Shown here: piece after piece, positions 1 to 7,123 of the stretch
Position numbering within the stretch: the stretch's first letter is position 1
Layout: every line of letters begins with the position of its first letter
Assembly: GCF_900090305.1 (NCBI RefSeq)
Contig: NZ_LT607751.1
Span: 5,332,001 to 5,396,000 of the forward strand
DNA length: 64,000 nt
DNA from: Micromonospora siamensis
GTDB taxonomy: Bacteria > Actinomycetota > Actinomycetes > Mycobacteriales > Micromonosporaceae
Direction: 5' to 3'
Notes under the pieces: generated by a model
Database searches by the model: none
The model's input: the letters and a program-made list of their open reading frames with translations, nothing else
Told to the model about the DNA's origin: nothing
Position numbers and translations under genes: made by a program

Positions 1-89
1 GCACCGTGCTCGGCGAAGGCTTCGGCCAGCAGTCGTCCGGTGTCACGTGCGGCACCGGTGATGGCGACGCGCAGACCGTCAAGGTTCAT
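1..89 (-). CDS. short-chain dehydrogenase/reductase, N-terminal fragment
   Basis: The first 29 codons of a leftward gene, cut by the window edge, read MNLDGLRVAITGAARDTGR and on. The TGAARDTG stretch is the TGxxxGxG dinucleotide-binding turn at the start of a Rossmann-fold SDR, and the start lies the usual short distance before it. SDRs use NAD(P)H to oxidise or reduce alcohol and carbonyl groups; the substrate cannot be told from this fragment. The gene lies outside the integrative element, so it is either host DNA downstream of the tRNA or part of an older element. Confidence 0.7.
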   Translation of the reverse strand, partial: MNLDGLRVAITGAARDTGRLLAEAFAEHG

Positions 90-105
90 GGCCGAAGTGA
101 AGCAT

Positions 106-126
106 CTGAACTCTGGTTGAGGTCAA
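106..126 (-). promoter_or_regulatory. possible MerR-type operator/promoter of the SDR gene
   Basis: On the minus strand a TTGACC hexamer (121-126) overlaps an imperfect dyad CTCAAC-N4-GTTCAG (106-121), 17 bases before the SDR start codon. MerR-family activators bind dyads of this kind inside the promoter spacer, and SDR genes are common targets. No regulator gene is visible and the -10 element is unclear. Confidence 0.3.
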
Positions 127-267
127 CAGGAACCTGCCGAGATCGGGCACCCGCTCTTCGGCATGACAGGGCGCCGCCTCGCCCCTGGCTTGCTGGCTGA
201 CGCGTTCCGGGGTCCACTAGTCGACCGCGGCTGACTCCTCGGTCGGGCGGGGTGTGCCGTTGACGAA

Positions 268-340
268 CCGGGGTCGTCGGCCCGGACCTCGACGCGGTCC
301 GTCCGGGTCGCCGGCAGCATGATCGACCAGGGAAAACGGT
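268..340 (+). pseudogene. remnant of the 3' end of an integrase gene
   Basis: The 65 bases before the left att site closely resemble the last 65 bases before the right att site. Read in the same frame they give VGPDLDAVRPGRRQHD, against VGPDLDAVRPGRRQHG at the end of the intact integrase. Further upstream the similarity fades and the frame meets a TGA, so only a decayed tail remains. It implies that a related integrase-bearing element once occupied, or was stacked at, the same tRNA site. Confidence 0.6.
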
Positions 341-385
341 TGGTGGGGCGGGCGGGACTCGAACCCGCGACCGAGGGATTATGAG
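341..385 (+). repeat. left attachment site, 45-bp direct repeat
   Basis: This stretch is identical base for base to 10165-10209 and copies the 3' half of the tRNA from its CCA end to the anticodon loop. The match ends exactly where the tRNA continues on the right and unrelated DNA begins on the left, as expected for a tyrosine-integrase core duplication. Confidence 0.9.
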
Positions 386-696
386 ATCAAGAAGGGCGAT
401 CCGGCAGCCTGCATACCTGGGCCTCTACCAGCGGAAACTCCTCTCGACATCTCTCACCGCTCCCCCACCGTCCGTCGACTTCTTGCGGACTGGATGCGGA
501 CTGTCTGCTGCCGCGAGGTGGCCAGTTCGCCGGTATCTTCCGGTTTGCCCGGACACCTACATTCCCGGGTGGGACTCGACATGTGGCGTAGCGTTCCGCA
601 GCTAACATCGAAGGCTATGCAGCCTCTCCGAGATGTGCACGACGTCGCCCTCCTGCCCTTTAGCACCCATGGCGGCTTCTGGATCTTGGGGGGCCG
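386..696. other. gene-free left end of the AICE
   Basis: No convincing gene is visible in these 311 bases. They contain the left pair of putative integrase arm sites (484-502) and presumably the promoter of the first gene. In the excised circle this stretch would follow directly on the att core and so form one arm of attP. Confidence 0.5.
484..502 (+). promoter_or_regulatory. putative integrase/excisionase arm-type sites, left
   Basis: Two direct copies of TGCGGACT at 484-491 and 495-502 are separated by 3 bases, an 11-bp period. The same arrangement occurs near the right end at 10075-10093. In the excised circle the two pairs would flank the core, the layout of arm-type sites for lambda-class integrases. 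Binding is inferred. Confidence 0.5.
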
Positions 697-1395
697 ATGA
701 TGCCGCTCGCTCAGGTCGGAATCACGCCCGGCGATTGGCTGGGTGCTGTTGTAGGGCTGGCCTCCTTGATCGTGACGGCGATCCTGGCCGTGCTGGTGTA
801 TCAGCTTCAGCGTCGGGACCGAGTTAAGGAGGCCGCACAACAGCGGTTAGAGGCGGAGCGTTCGAAGGAGCAAGAGCTCCGGCTCGCTGAGCTACGGCAC
901 GAGGAGGCCAAGCAACGCGAAGAAGCTCGCGCCAAAGAAGCGCGAGAGAGAGAGTTGCGACAGATCCGCCGTGAGCGCCATCGCGAAGACTTCGCCGTAG
1001 CGCACCAGGCCATCAACACGGTGGCTGATGCCGTGGATAAGTTGAAGTACGGGCCAATGGCTCCCGGAGATCCCCGCATAGCGGACTTGCGGGGCGCTGC
1101 CGAGAAGTTGAAGGGAATCGGCAGACGTATCGATGGCCTCTACAGGCTAGACAGCCTGGGCATTCATGCTGACTACCTTGCGCACCTTGCCACCCGAATG
1201 ATGACCGACAAGGAAGCCGCGGCTCTGGTGACTATCGCGGTTCGTCGGGACAACGGCGACGGCGACGGCGAGCGCTTAAACGAGCGCCTGAGGAGCATGA
1301 TGTGGGCTGTCGCCGATCAGTACGCAATGCGCAAGGAGATGCTGGTCAAAATTCAGGCCAGCCGCGATGCTCTGGCAAAGGAGTGGGGCGAATAG
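697..1395 (+). CDS. membrane-anchored coiled-coil protein of unknown function
   Basis: 232 residues. One hydrophobic segment (about residues 14-37) follows a short N-terminus. Next comes a long, highly charged Glu/Arg/Lys-rich stretch (about 40-100) with the look of a continuous coiled coil, then a mostly helical C-terminal half. I do not recognise a family. The start is the first of two adjacent ATGs, preceded by a G-rich stretch. It is the only gene between the left att site and the convergent 2H phosphoesterase. Its position at the element edge, apart from the transfer operon, is typical of cargo or entry-exclusion genes, but there is no direct evidence for either role. Codon use is somewhat less GC-rich than in the neighbours. 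Confidence 0.7.
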   Translation: MMPLAQVGITPGDWLGAVVGLASLIVTAILAVLVYQLQRRDRVKEAAQQRLEAERSKEQELRLAELRHEEAKQREEARAKEARERELRQIRRERHREDFAVAHQAINTVADAVDKLKYGPMAPGDPRIADLRGAAEKLKGIGRRIDGLYRLDSLGIHADYLAHLATRMMTDKEAAALVTIAVRRDNGDGDGERLNERLRSMMWAVADQYAMRKEMLVKIQASRDALAKEWGE

Positions 1396-1448
1396 CCCCA
1401 CATGACCTGCCATCCCGTCTGCCGCCGACCCACACACCGTGGAGCGGG

Positions 1449-1512
1449 CCAGGGCCAGGGTGACAAGGTGGAGCGCCCTACCGGACGAACGACCTTGTCG
1501 CCCTGGCCCTGG
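1449..1512. repeat. 21-bp inverted repeat
   Basis: Arms at 1449-1469 and 1492-1512 are complementary with one mismatch and enclose 22 bases. The repeat lies between the stop codons of convergent genes, so a two-way terminator is the simplest reading. An origin or transfer locus is also possible on a mobile element. Confidence 0.65.
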
Positions 1513-1633
1513 TCTGCTCGGCTCTGCCTGGGTCGGTGGCTGGCGGGATGGCATCCCACCACCCACGAACCGGAACCGTTCGGCAACTCCATCTCGGAGT
1601 CGTCTGGCCCCCGCCGGAGGCATGCCCTTAATT

Positions 1634-1711
1634 GGCCGGCGCGCCGGCCGATGCCGGCGCTTGCGCCGCCAGCAGGCCGAGCGCGGCCGGCGCGGCCCGC
1701 TTGCGGGCCGC
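1634..1711. repeat. cluster of three short-loop hairpins
   Basis: A 16-bp perfect palindrome (1634-1649) is followed by GGCGC-TT-GCGCC (1656-1667) and by GCGGCCCGC-TT-GCGGGCCGC (1692-1711). Two share the same TT loop inside a CGCTTGCG core. Such stacked stem-loops recall single-strand or double-strand origins of rolling-circle replicons, but they could also be terminators. Confidence 0.5.
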
Positions 1712-1755
1712 CTTGATCTGATAGAGCGGAATTCGGCAACGCAAACCGCCGAGGG

Positions 1756-2403
1756 CTAGCCGAGCGGCATCCGAGCGATGACTTGCCATTCGTACATGTG
1801 CCGGTCTCGGTGCATCTCGATCAGATCAACGTGGCTGATCGAGACGGTGGCGGGCTCAGGAGCCACGGACTGCACCGCCTGAACGTAGGGCTCTGATGGG
1901 CCATCGGTGGTCAGGTAGGCAACGCTGACGTGGGGCCGGAATCGGCTCGGGTCCTCGGGGACCTGGTCCTCACCAACGACATGTCCGATGGCGGTCCGGG
2001 TAGCGGCTCGTAGCCGTTGGACAGGCTTGGCGGGCAGCGCGGGCATGACGATGGCCTCGTCAGCCACCACGATCTCCCGGAACTCGACAGCGACCGCGGG
2101 CAGTTGCGCGAGCTGCTTGCCCGCTTCCTCGATGATGGCGGCCAGTGTCGCGTCGCTGGTCTCGTCGGTGAAGCCGATGCCCTGCATGGTGAGGTGTAGC
2201 CACTGATCCGGGATCAGCGTTGCGGCGGGAGCTGCGGCCAGCGCCGACCGGTACGAGTCGGCCAAGCGGTACAGCTCGGGTTGGTCCTCGAAGGTCACGT
2301 GGAAGGCGTAAAAGCGGCGCCCGACACGCCACCCGGGCCGCCACCACCAGTGGTCACGGACATGGCCGGCGTGTTGCCCGGGTGCAAGGTCTGCGAATGA
2401 CAC
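1756..2403 (-). CDS. 2H phosphoesterase (2'-5' RNA ligase / LigT superfamily)
   Basis: 215 residues with the two paired histidine motifs of the 2H fold: HLTM at residues 70-73 and HVSV at 158-161. Members open or hydrolyse 2',3'-cyclic or 2'-5' phosphodiester bonds. The GTG start at 2403 is chosen because AGGAG lies 6 bases upstream and the N-terminus begins shortly after the GntR stop. The gene is 11 bases downstream of the GntR repressor gene, so the two are likely co-transcribed and under the repressor's own control. Some phage 2H enzymes (Acb1) destroy cyclic-nucleotide signals of CBASS immunity, so an anti-defence role during entry is possible. The substrate is unknown. Confidence 0.8.
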   Translation of the reverse strand: MSFADLAPGQHAGHVRDHWWWRPGWRVGRRFYAFHVTFEDQPELYRLADSYRSALAAAPAATLIPDQWLHLTMQGIGFTDETSDATLAAIIEEAGKQLAQLPAVAVEFREIVVADEAIVMPALPAKPVQRLRAATRTAIGHVVGEDQVPEDPSRFRPHVSVAYLTTDGPSEPYVQAVQSVAPEPATVSISHVDLIEMHRDRHMYEWQVIARMPLG

Positions 2404-2414
2404 GACTTCTCCTG

Positions 2415-3200
2415 TCAGACTTCCGAGGGCGCTTCGGGCTCGGTGGCGCTCGGCTCTACCTGGTAGTCGTCGATGACCATGATCCGATCGGCTGGCCATA
2501 CCGACTCTGAGACTTCGAGGATGCTGCCGTCTTCGGCTCGGGCCGTATGGATCACGTGCATGACCGGGGCACCCATGGGCAGTGCGAGAGCTGCCGCTTC
2601 GTCGGCGGTGGGAAGGCGGGCCACCCACTGGTCTCGCGCCGTCGTGTAGCGCTTGCCGCTCAGGTCTTCCACGCAGAGGAACAGGCCCTTCGGGACCACC
2701 GTGGGTTCCTCTAGGTAGGTGCCGGCCGCGAACTCGGCCGGGATGTAGCTGGCCCCGATCTCCTCTGGCTTGCCCGTCTCCCGGTCGTAGAGGTTGCGGC
2801 GGCGCACCACGATCTCCGTGCCTGGCTCGATGTCCATGACTTCGGCGATGTGCGCGGGCACCGGGATGCGGCCGGCAAAGACGATCTCGTGCCGGAGATG
2901 CGAGGTAAGCAACCGCTGATCCTTGCGCGCTCGCCCATAGCGGTCGCGGGATCGGCGGTGCAGCCGGCGGCTTTCACGCACGAACGTGCCGACGCCGTGG
3001 CGGGACTCGATGAGCCCTTCGGCCCGAAGTACGCCGATGGCGTTCCGGAGAGTGATCGGGCTGACTCGGAAGCGCTCTGCGAGAGCTGTCTCAGCGGGAA
3101 GCCGGTTGTCCGGCTTGAACTTGCCTTCGCGGACTTCCCTGCGTAGCTGGGCCGCGATCTGCAAGTACTTGGGTGCCTTGGCACCGAGGTCGTCGGTCAT
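2415..3200 (-). CDS. GntR/UTRA-family repressor, KorSA-like
   Basis: 261 residues. An N-terminal winged helix (about 10-75, with the GntR signature region RLPAETALAERFRVSPITLR) is followed by a UTRA ligand-binding domain (about 95-250). pSAM2 carries a GntR repressor, KorSA, which shuts down pra and transfer. This gene holds the equivalent place, divergent from the Pra-like gene. The 197-base intergenic region has three copies of a 14-bp site, which are the likely operators. Autoregulation together with the downstream 2H phosphoesterase is expected. The effector that lifts repression is not known. Confidence 0.85.
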   Translation of the reverse strand: MTDDLGAKAPKYLQIAAQLRREVREGKFKPDNRLPAETALAERFRVSPITLRNAIGVLRAEGLIESRHGVGTFVRESRRLHRRSRDRYGRARKDQRLLTSHLRHEIVFAGRIPVPAHIAEVMDIEPGTEIVVRRRNLYDRETGKPEEIGASYIPAEFAAGTYLEEPTVVPKGLFLCVEDLSGKRYTTARDQWVARLPTADEAAALALPMGAPVMHVIHTARAEDGSILEVSESVWPADRIMVIDDYQVEPSATEPEAPSEV

Positions 3201-3220
3201 GTCTGCCCCATCCTGGGCCG

Positions 3221-3234
3221 GTCCTATGGAGGTC
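3221..3234 (+). promoter_or_regulatory. GntR operator copy 1
   Basis: GTCCTATGGAGGTC lies 20 bases upstream of the repressor start codon. It differs by one base from copy 2. Confidence 0.65.
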
Positions 3235-3288
3235 TACCCCTCTTGACCACGGTAGCGCCGATGCCGTCTCCACTTCTCGGCAACATCG

Positions 3289-3302
3289 GTCCTATAGAGG
3301 TC
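3289..3302 (+). promoter_or_regulatory. GntR operator copy 2
   Basis: GTCCTATAGAGGTC lies in the middle of the divergent promoter region and matches copy 1 except at one base. Confidence 0.7.
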
Positions 3303-3329
3303 TTGCTGACTGGCCGGAGAGCACCTACA

Positions 3330-3343
3330 GTCCTCTATAGGTC
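3330..3343 (-). promoter_or_regulatory. GntR operator copy 3 (inverted)
   Basis: GTCCTCTATAGGTC carries the core CCTATAGAGG of copy 2 in reverse complement, 55 bases upstream of the Pra-like gene. Three related sites between the divergent genes fit a cooperative repressor switch. Confidence 0.7.
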
Positions 3344-3397
3344 TTCCGACCCGCCAAGACCGGCAGAGGGCCGGCGGCGTCACGAAGGAGTGCCGAG

Positions 3398-3835
3398 ATG
3401 GCTGTCCCCAACACGATCAAGGTCCCGGTTCCGTTCGAGTACGTCTTCCCCGCTGGTGTGCTGTGCCTGGGCGTACAGCCGGTGACGGACTTCGACAAGC
3501 GCGGCCAGGCCGACGACCAAGCCCGCGACAAGGACACCGGCGAGCGGCTGTGGGTGGTCAAGGTCCTGGACCTGGACCCGGAGGCCGGGAAGTTCGGCGG
3601 TACGAACGAGGTGAAGGTGAAGATCGCCGCTCCGGTGCAGCCGGTGCCGCCGGCGTCGAAGATCCCGGGCTACCCGCCGGCGGTGGAGTTCACCGACGTG
3701 ACCCTCACTCCGTACGTCGACTCGCAGCGGTGCAAGGGCAACGCGCCCAAGTGCAAGGCCCGTCAGGCGTGGTCGATCCGCGCGGGCGCCATGACCGAGC
3801 CCATCGCTGTCGCCGCGACGAAGCAGGCGGCCTGA
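3398..3835 (+). CDS. pra: Pra-like replication/integration/excision activator
   Basis: 145 residues, first gene of the rightward operon. The conserved frame includes PVPFEYVFPAGVLCLGVQPV, a DKDTGERLWVVKVLDLDPEA block, and VEFTDVTLTPYVD. This is the pattern of the actinomycete protein annotated as plasmid replication, integration and excision activator, the Pra of pSAM2. Pra switches on rep, xis and int transcription. It is preceded by GAAGGAG 7 bases before the ATG and by the divergent operator region, so it is the natural target of the GntR repressor. The family assignment is from memory of the pattern, not from a search. Confidence 0.75.
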   Translation: MAVPNTIKVPVPFEYVFPAGVLCLGVQPVTDFDKRGQADDQARDKDTGERLWVVKVLDLDPEAGKFGGTNEVKVKIAAPVQPVPPASKIPGYPPAVEFTDVTLTPYVDSQRCKGNAPKCKARQAWSIRAGAMTEPIAVAATKQAA

Positions 3836-3924
3836 CCAGAACTGCACGCGCGGGGCGGGCCTCTACCGCCAAGTCGATTCCCGCCCCGCGCTCTGACCCG
3901 TTCTCCCTGGAAGGAGTTGGGCTG

Positions 3925-4386
3925 ATGCCCACGCTAGCTGACGCTGCCCGCATCGTCGGGAACCCGCGCCCCGCACCCCGCCGCACCACTCACCGCCGCA
4001 CGGTGATGCGCCTCGCCGGCCCCGGTATCCGGGCCGTCCGCGAGGTCTACACCACCGTCCCCGCCGACGCCGTCCGCGTCGCCGCCCTGGTCGAGATCTC
4101 CGCCGCCGCCGCAGCGCTGGCGCGGACGGTGGTTAAGTTGCGGCACCTCGACCCGGACCTCATCGCCCCGCACGTGGCCGACCGCGTCGACCTGCGTGCC
4201 GTGCTCGGTCGTGGCCGGTGGCTGCCGACCATGACCCGCCACGTCCCCGCCCCGGACTGTGGTCCGGTCAACCTCGCCGCTCTCGCCCCGGCGCGGATGC
4301 CGGTGCGCCGCAGGGTGATCCGCCGTGCCGGCACCCCTGGTCAGGCATCGCTGTTCACCGCCGCCGCGACGGTCGGGGAGGGCTGA
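3925..4386 (+). CDS. hypothetical AICE protein
   Basis: 153 residues, rich in Arg and Ala, with no membrane segment and no motif that I recognise. The ATG is preceded by GGAAGGAG at good spacing, and the stop is 3 bases before the translocase gene, so it is clearly part of the transfer operon. Small basic proteins at this place in AICEs are often accessory transfer proteins, but nothing here proves it. Confidence 0.65.
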   Translation: MPTLADAARIVGNPRPAPRRTTHRRTVMRLAGPGIRAVREVYTTVPADAVRVAALVEISAAAAALARTVVKLRHLDPDLIAPHVADRVDLRAVLGRGRWLPTMTRHVPAPDCGPVNLAALAPARMPVRRRVIRRAGTPGQASLFTAAATVGEG

Positions 4387-4389
4387 GCC

Positions 4390-5820
4390 ATGCCGCTGGT
4401 CAACGTGATCCGGGGCGACCGGATCGAGGGCGCGCCGATCAACGTCCGTACCCCGTTCGTGCGGATCCCGATGTGGCTGGCCCTGTCGTGGTGGACCGCC
4501 AAGGCCCTCGGCCGCCTGGTCCTCGTGCTCGTCCGCTTCTGGTACCTGACCGCCCCGGCCGTCTTCTTCGGCTGGCTTTACCTCCGCTTCGGGTGGCTCG
4601 GCCCCACTGCCGTAGTGGCCGCCGTGGTGCTGGTGTCGACGGTGTGGGCGTTCGCGCATCGGGCGTCGTGGCTGCGGTTCGGGTGGTGGCCGGTCCTGTC
4701 CCGCTACCGGCGCATGGTCTATCGGCGGAACTGGCACGCCGCGATGGTGACCGCGAAGCTGGCCGTCTCGTTCGACTCGCACACCGTCTTGCCGGTGCTG
4801 CGGCGGGTCCGCTGCTCGGCGGGCGTGGACGTGGTGACGGTGCGGATGGTGACCGGGCAGATCCCCGACGACTTCGCCAAGGTGGCCGAGAGGTTGGCCC
4901 ACACCTTCGGCGTCCGGCAGGTCAAAGCCGCCCCGGGTTCACGCCCGGACGTGGTGCTGCTGCACCTGTTCCGCGGTGACCCCCTGGCGAAGCTCGTCCG
5001 GCCCGTGCCGGTGCCGGCCGTGCCGGAGTTCACCGCCCTGCCGGTCGGTCGGCAGGAAGACGGCGACGGCTACGAGCTGCGGCTGTTCGGCACACAGGTC
5101 CTCGTCGTGGGCGCCACGGGAGCAGGGAAGGGCTCGGTCATCTGGTCGGTCGTCCGCTCCCTCGCCAACGGCGTCACCTCCGGCCTGGTGCAGATCTGGG
5201 GCCTCGATCCCAAGGGCGGCATGGAACTCGGGATGGGCGCGCCGATGTTCTCCCGCTTCGCCTGCAAGGACTACGCCGCGATGTGCGAGCTGATCGAGGA
5301 AGCCGCCACCGAGGCCAAGCGGCGAGCAGCCAAGCTCTACGGCCGCACCCGCCAGCACACGCCGACGCCGGATGAGCCGCTGATCGTCCTGGTGATCGAT
5401 GAGCTGGCCAACCTGACCGCCTACCTCACCGATCGGCAGCTCAAAGACCGGATCAAGGCCGCGCTGTCGATCCTGCTCAGTCAGGGGCGGGCGGTTGGTG
5501 TTCACGTCCTGGCCGCGATCCAGGACCCGCGCAAGGAGGTGCTGCCGTTCCGCGACCTGTTCCCCACCCGCATCGGACTCCGGCTCGCTGAGGCGGCACA
5601 GGTCGACCTCGTGCTCGGGGAAGGGATGCGCGACCGGGGCGCGCTCTGCGACCGCATCCCGCAATCCCTGCCCGGGGTCGGCTTCGTGGTCATCGACGGT
5701 GACCCGACGCCGATGCGGGTCCGGTTCTCCTACCTGACCGATGACGAGATCCGCGACATGGCCCACACCTACGGCCGGCTCCGGGTCATCGACGGCGAGA
5801 TCCTGGAAGGTGCCGCATGA
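4390..5820 (+). CDS. FtsK/SpoIIIE-type DNA translocase (conjugative Tra protein)
   Basis: 476 residues. Hydrophobic segments near residues 28-90 are followed by a P-loop ATPase domain with Walker A GATGAGKGS (241-249) and Walker B VLVIDELAN (333-341). Actinomycete conjugation uses a single hexameric FtsK-like motor (TraSA of pSAM2, TraB of plasmids) that pumps double-stranded DNA across the septal membrane. The membrane segments place it at the envelope. It ends by overlapping the Spd-like gene (ATGA), so the two are translationally coupled. The Arg and Asp residues of an intact ATPase appear to be present. Confidence 0.88.
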   Translation: MPLVNVIRGDRIEGAPINVRTPFVRIPMWLALSWWTAKALGRLVLVLVRFWYLTAPAVFFGWLYLRFGWLGPTAVVAAVVLVSTVWAFAHRASWLRFGWWPVLSRYRRMVYRRNWHAAMVTAKLAVSFDSHTVLPVLRRVRCSAGVDVVTVRMVTGQIPDDFAKVAERLAHTFGVRQVKAAPGSRPDVVLLHLFRGDPLAKLVRPVPVPAVPEFTALPVGRQEDGDGYELRLFGTQVLVVGATGAGKGSVIWSVVRSLANGVTSGLVQIWGLDPKGGMELGMGAPMFSRFACKDYAAMCELIEEAATEAKRRAAKLYGRTRQHTPTPDEPLIVLVIDELANLTAYLTDRQLKDRIKAALSILLSQGRAVGVHVLAAIQDPRKEVLPFRDLFPTRIGLRLAEAAQVDLVLGEGMRDRGALCDRIPQSLPGVGFVVIDGDPTPMRVRFSYLTDDEIRDMAHTYGRLRVIDGEILEGAA

Positions 5821-6476
5821 AGCCCCACCCCACCACCACCCGCGCCGACCGCATCGAGGGCCTGGTCCTCGTCGTCATCCTTCTGCTCGTCGCCGGCTTC
5901 GCCGGGGCCGCGTCGTTCACCCACGTCAAGGACTGGACTCTCGACAACTCTCCGGCTGGCACGGGCGAGTGGTTCGGCTGGGCCAACGCCGTCATCAGTG
6001 AGCTCGTCCCGGTCGCCGCGCTGCTGACCATCCGCCGCCGACGCCGTTCCGGTGCCTCGATCCGGTACCCGATGTTCCTGCTCGTCGCTGCCGTCGCTCT
6101 GTCCCTGGCCGCGCAGCTCGCCGTGGCCAAGCCGGGCCTGTCCGGGTGGCTGCTGTCCGCCGTCCCGGCGCTGGCGTTCATGGGCCTGTCCAAGCTCGTC
6201 CTCGCCACCGCCCCGGCCCCCGCACCGGAGGCCGACGAACCCACCTCGACTACGGCACCCGCTGCGGCGTCGCCCGCCCGCCCGGTCACGCCGCCCGCTC
6301 CTGCCGTCACGCCAACTCCGCCCACCCCTGCCTCGGAACCGGTCGCCCTGGTCCCGGTCGAGCCCGCCCGTCCCGCCCCGGTCGTCCCGACTCCGGTCGC
6401 TCCGCTGGCTCCGGTGCCGCCGGCCGCGTTCGTCCGCCGCAATGGTGTGCCGCTGATCGGAGAGGTGACCCGATGA
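5817..6476 (+). CDS. DUF2637/Spd-like membrane protein
   Basis: 219 residues. Four hydrophobic segments span about residues 14-125, followed by a Pro/Ala/Thr-rich tail of about 75 residues that looks disordered. This is the architecture of DUF2637 proteins found beside Tra and Rep genes in actinomycete plasmids, where Spd proteins help plasmid DNA spread between mycelial compartments. It overlaps the translocase stop and the cyclase start by 4 bases each. The proline-rich tail may reach other transfer proteins; this is inferred. Confidence 0.75.
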   Translation: MKPHPTTTRADRIEGLVLVVILLLVAGFAGAASFTHVKDWTLDNSPAGTGEWFGWANAVISELVPVAALLTIRRRRRSGASIRYPMFLLVAAVALSLAAQLAVAKPGLSGWLLSAVPALAFMGLSKLVLATAPAPAPEADEPTSTTAPAAASPARPVTPPAPAVTPTPPTPASEPVALVPVEPARPAPVVPTPVAPLAPVPPAAFVRRNGVPLIGEVTR

Positions 6477-7123
6477 CCGACAACCTGCTCTCCGGCGTCC
6501 TCTTCGCCGCCTGCCTCGCCCTGTTCGCCTGGGATCAGTACCGGCTCTACGCCGCCCGCTACGAGCTGGCCGCCCTGCAACGGACGACGCTGCGCGACCC
6601 GCTCACCGGCATCGCCAACCGCGCCGGCCTCGCCCAGGCGTGGGAGCAGCTCGCCGCGCTGCGGCCGTGGGTGCTGGTGGTCGACCTGGACGGCTTCAAG
6701 CCCGTCAACGACACCCACGGCCACGCCGCCGGAGACCTGGTCCTCACCGCCGTCGCGCAACGCCTGCGGTCGGTCCACGGTGTGGCCGCCCGGCTCGGCG
6801 GGGACGAGTTCGCCGCGCTCCTGCTCGACCCGAACCCGGCCACCGCCGCCCGCCAGCTGGCCGCCGCGATCGCCGCCCCGGTCCGGCTGCCGTCCGGGGT
6901 GTCGGTGTCGGTGACCGCCAGCATCGGCCTCGCCCCGGCCAGCCCGTCCGGCCTCGCCGCCGCCCTGGCCGACGCCGACGCCGCCATGTACCGGGCCAAG
7001 ACCACCCGGGCCGGCGTCGTCGCCTTCGACCCGCTGCGCGACGACCACACCACCCCCACCGCCGACCCGCGCCCCGCCCTCCGCGTCCGCGACCTCACCC
7101 CGACTGTCGGGGTGGGCCGATGA
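6473..7123 (+). CDS. membrane-anchored diguanylate cyclase (GGDEF)
   Basis: 216 residues. One N-terminal hydrophobic segment (about 5-22) is followed by a full GGDEF domain: DPLTG (42-46), DLDGFKPVND (71-80) with the metal-binding aspartates, and GGDEF (109-113). All core catalytic residues are present, so it should make cyclic di-GMP from two GTP. The RxxD inhibitory site expected just upstream of GGDEF is not seen. It lies inside the transfer operon, overlapping Spd and RepSA by 4 bases each, so it is made together with the conjugation machinery. In streptomycetes c-di-GMP binds BldD and holds back sporulation, which gives the element a reason to carry one. Confidence 0.9.
   Translation: MTDNLLSGVLFAACLALFAWDQYRLYAARYELAALQRTTLRDPLTGIANRAGLAQAWEQLAALRPWVLVVDLDGFKPVNDTHGHAAGDLVLTAVAQRLRSVHGVAARLGGDEFAALLLDPNPATAARQLAAAIAAPVRLPSGVSVSVTASIGLAPASPSGLAAALADADAAMYRAKTTRAGVVAFDPLRDDHTTPTADPRPALRVRDLTPTVGVGR

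Larger units (their letters stand above)
1396..1755. other. structured noncoding spacer of the AICE
   Basis: This 360-base gap lies between convergent genes. It holds a long inverted repeat (1449-1512) and, after about 120 plain bases, a cluster of three tight hairpins (1634-1711). No gene is supported here. Confidence 0.6.

Noticed and set aside
2404..2628. Longer 2H phosphoesterase start
   Set aside because: The extra residues overlap the GntR gene and lack conserved features. A good ribosome site precedes the GTG at 2403.
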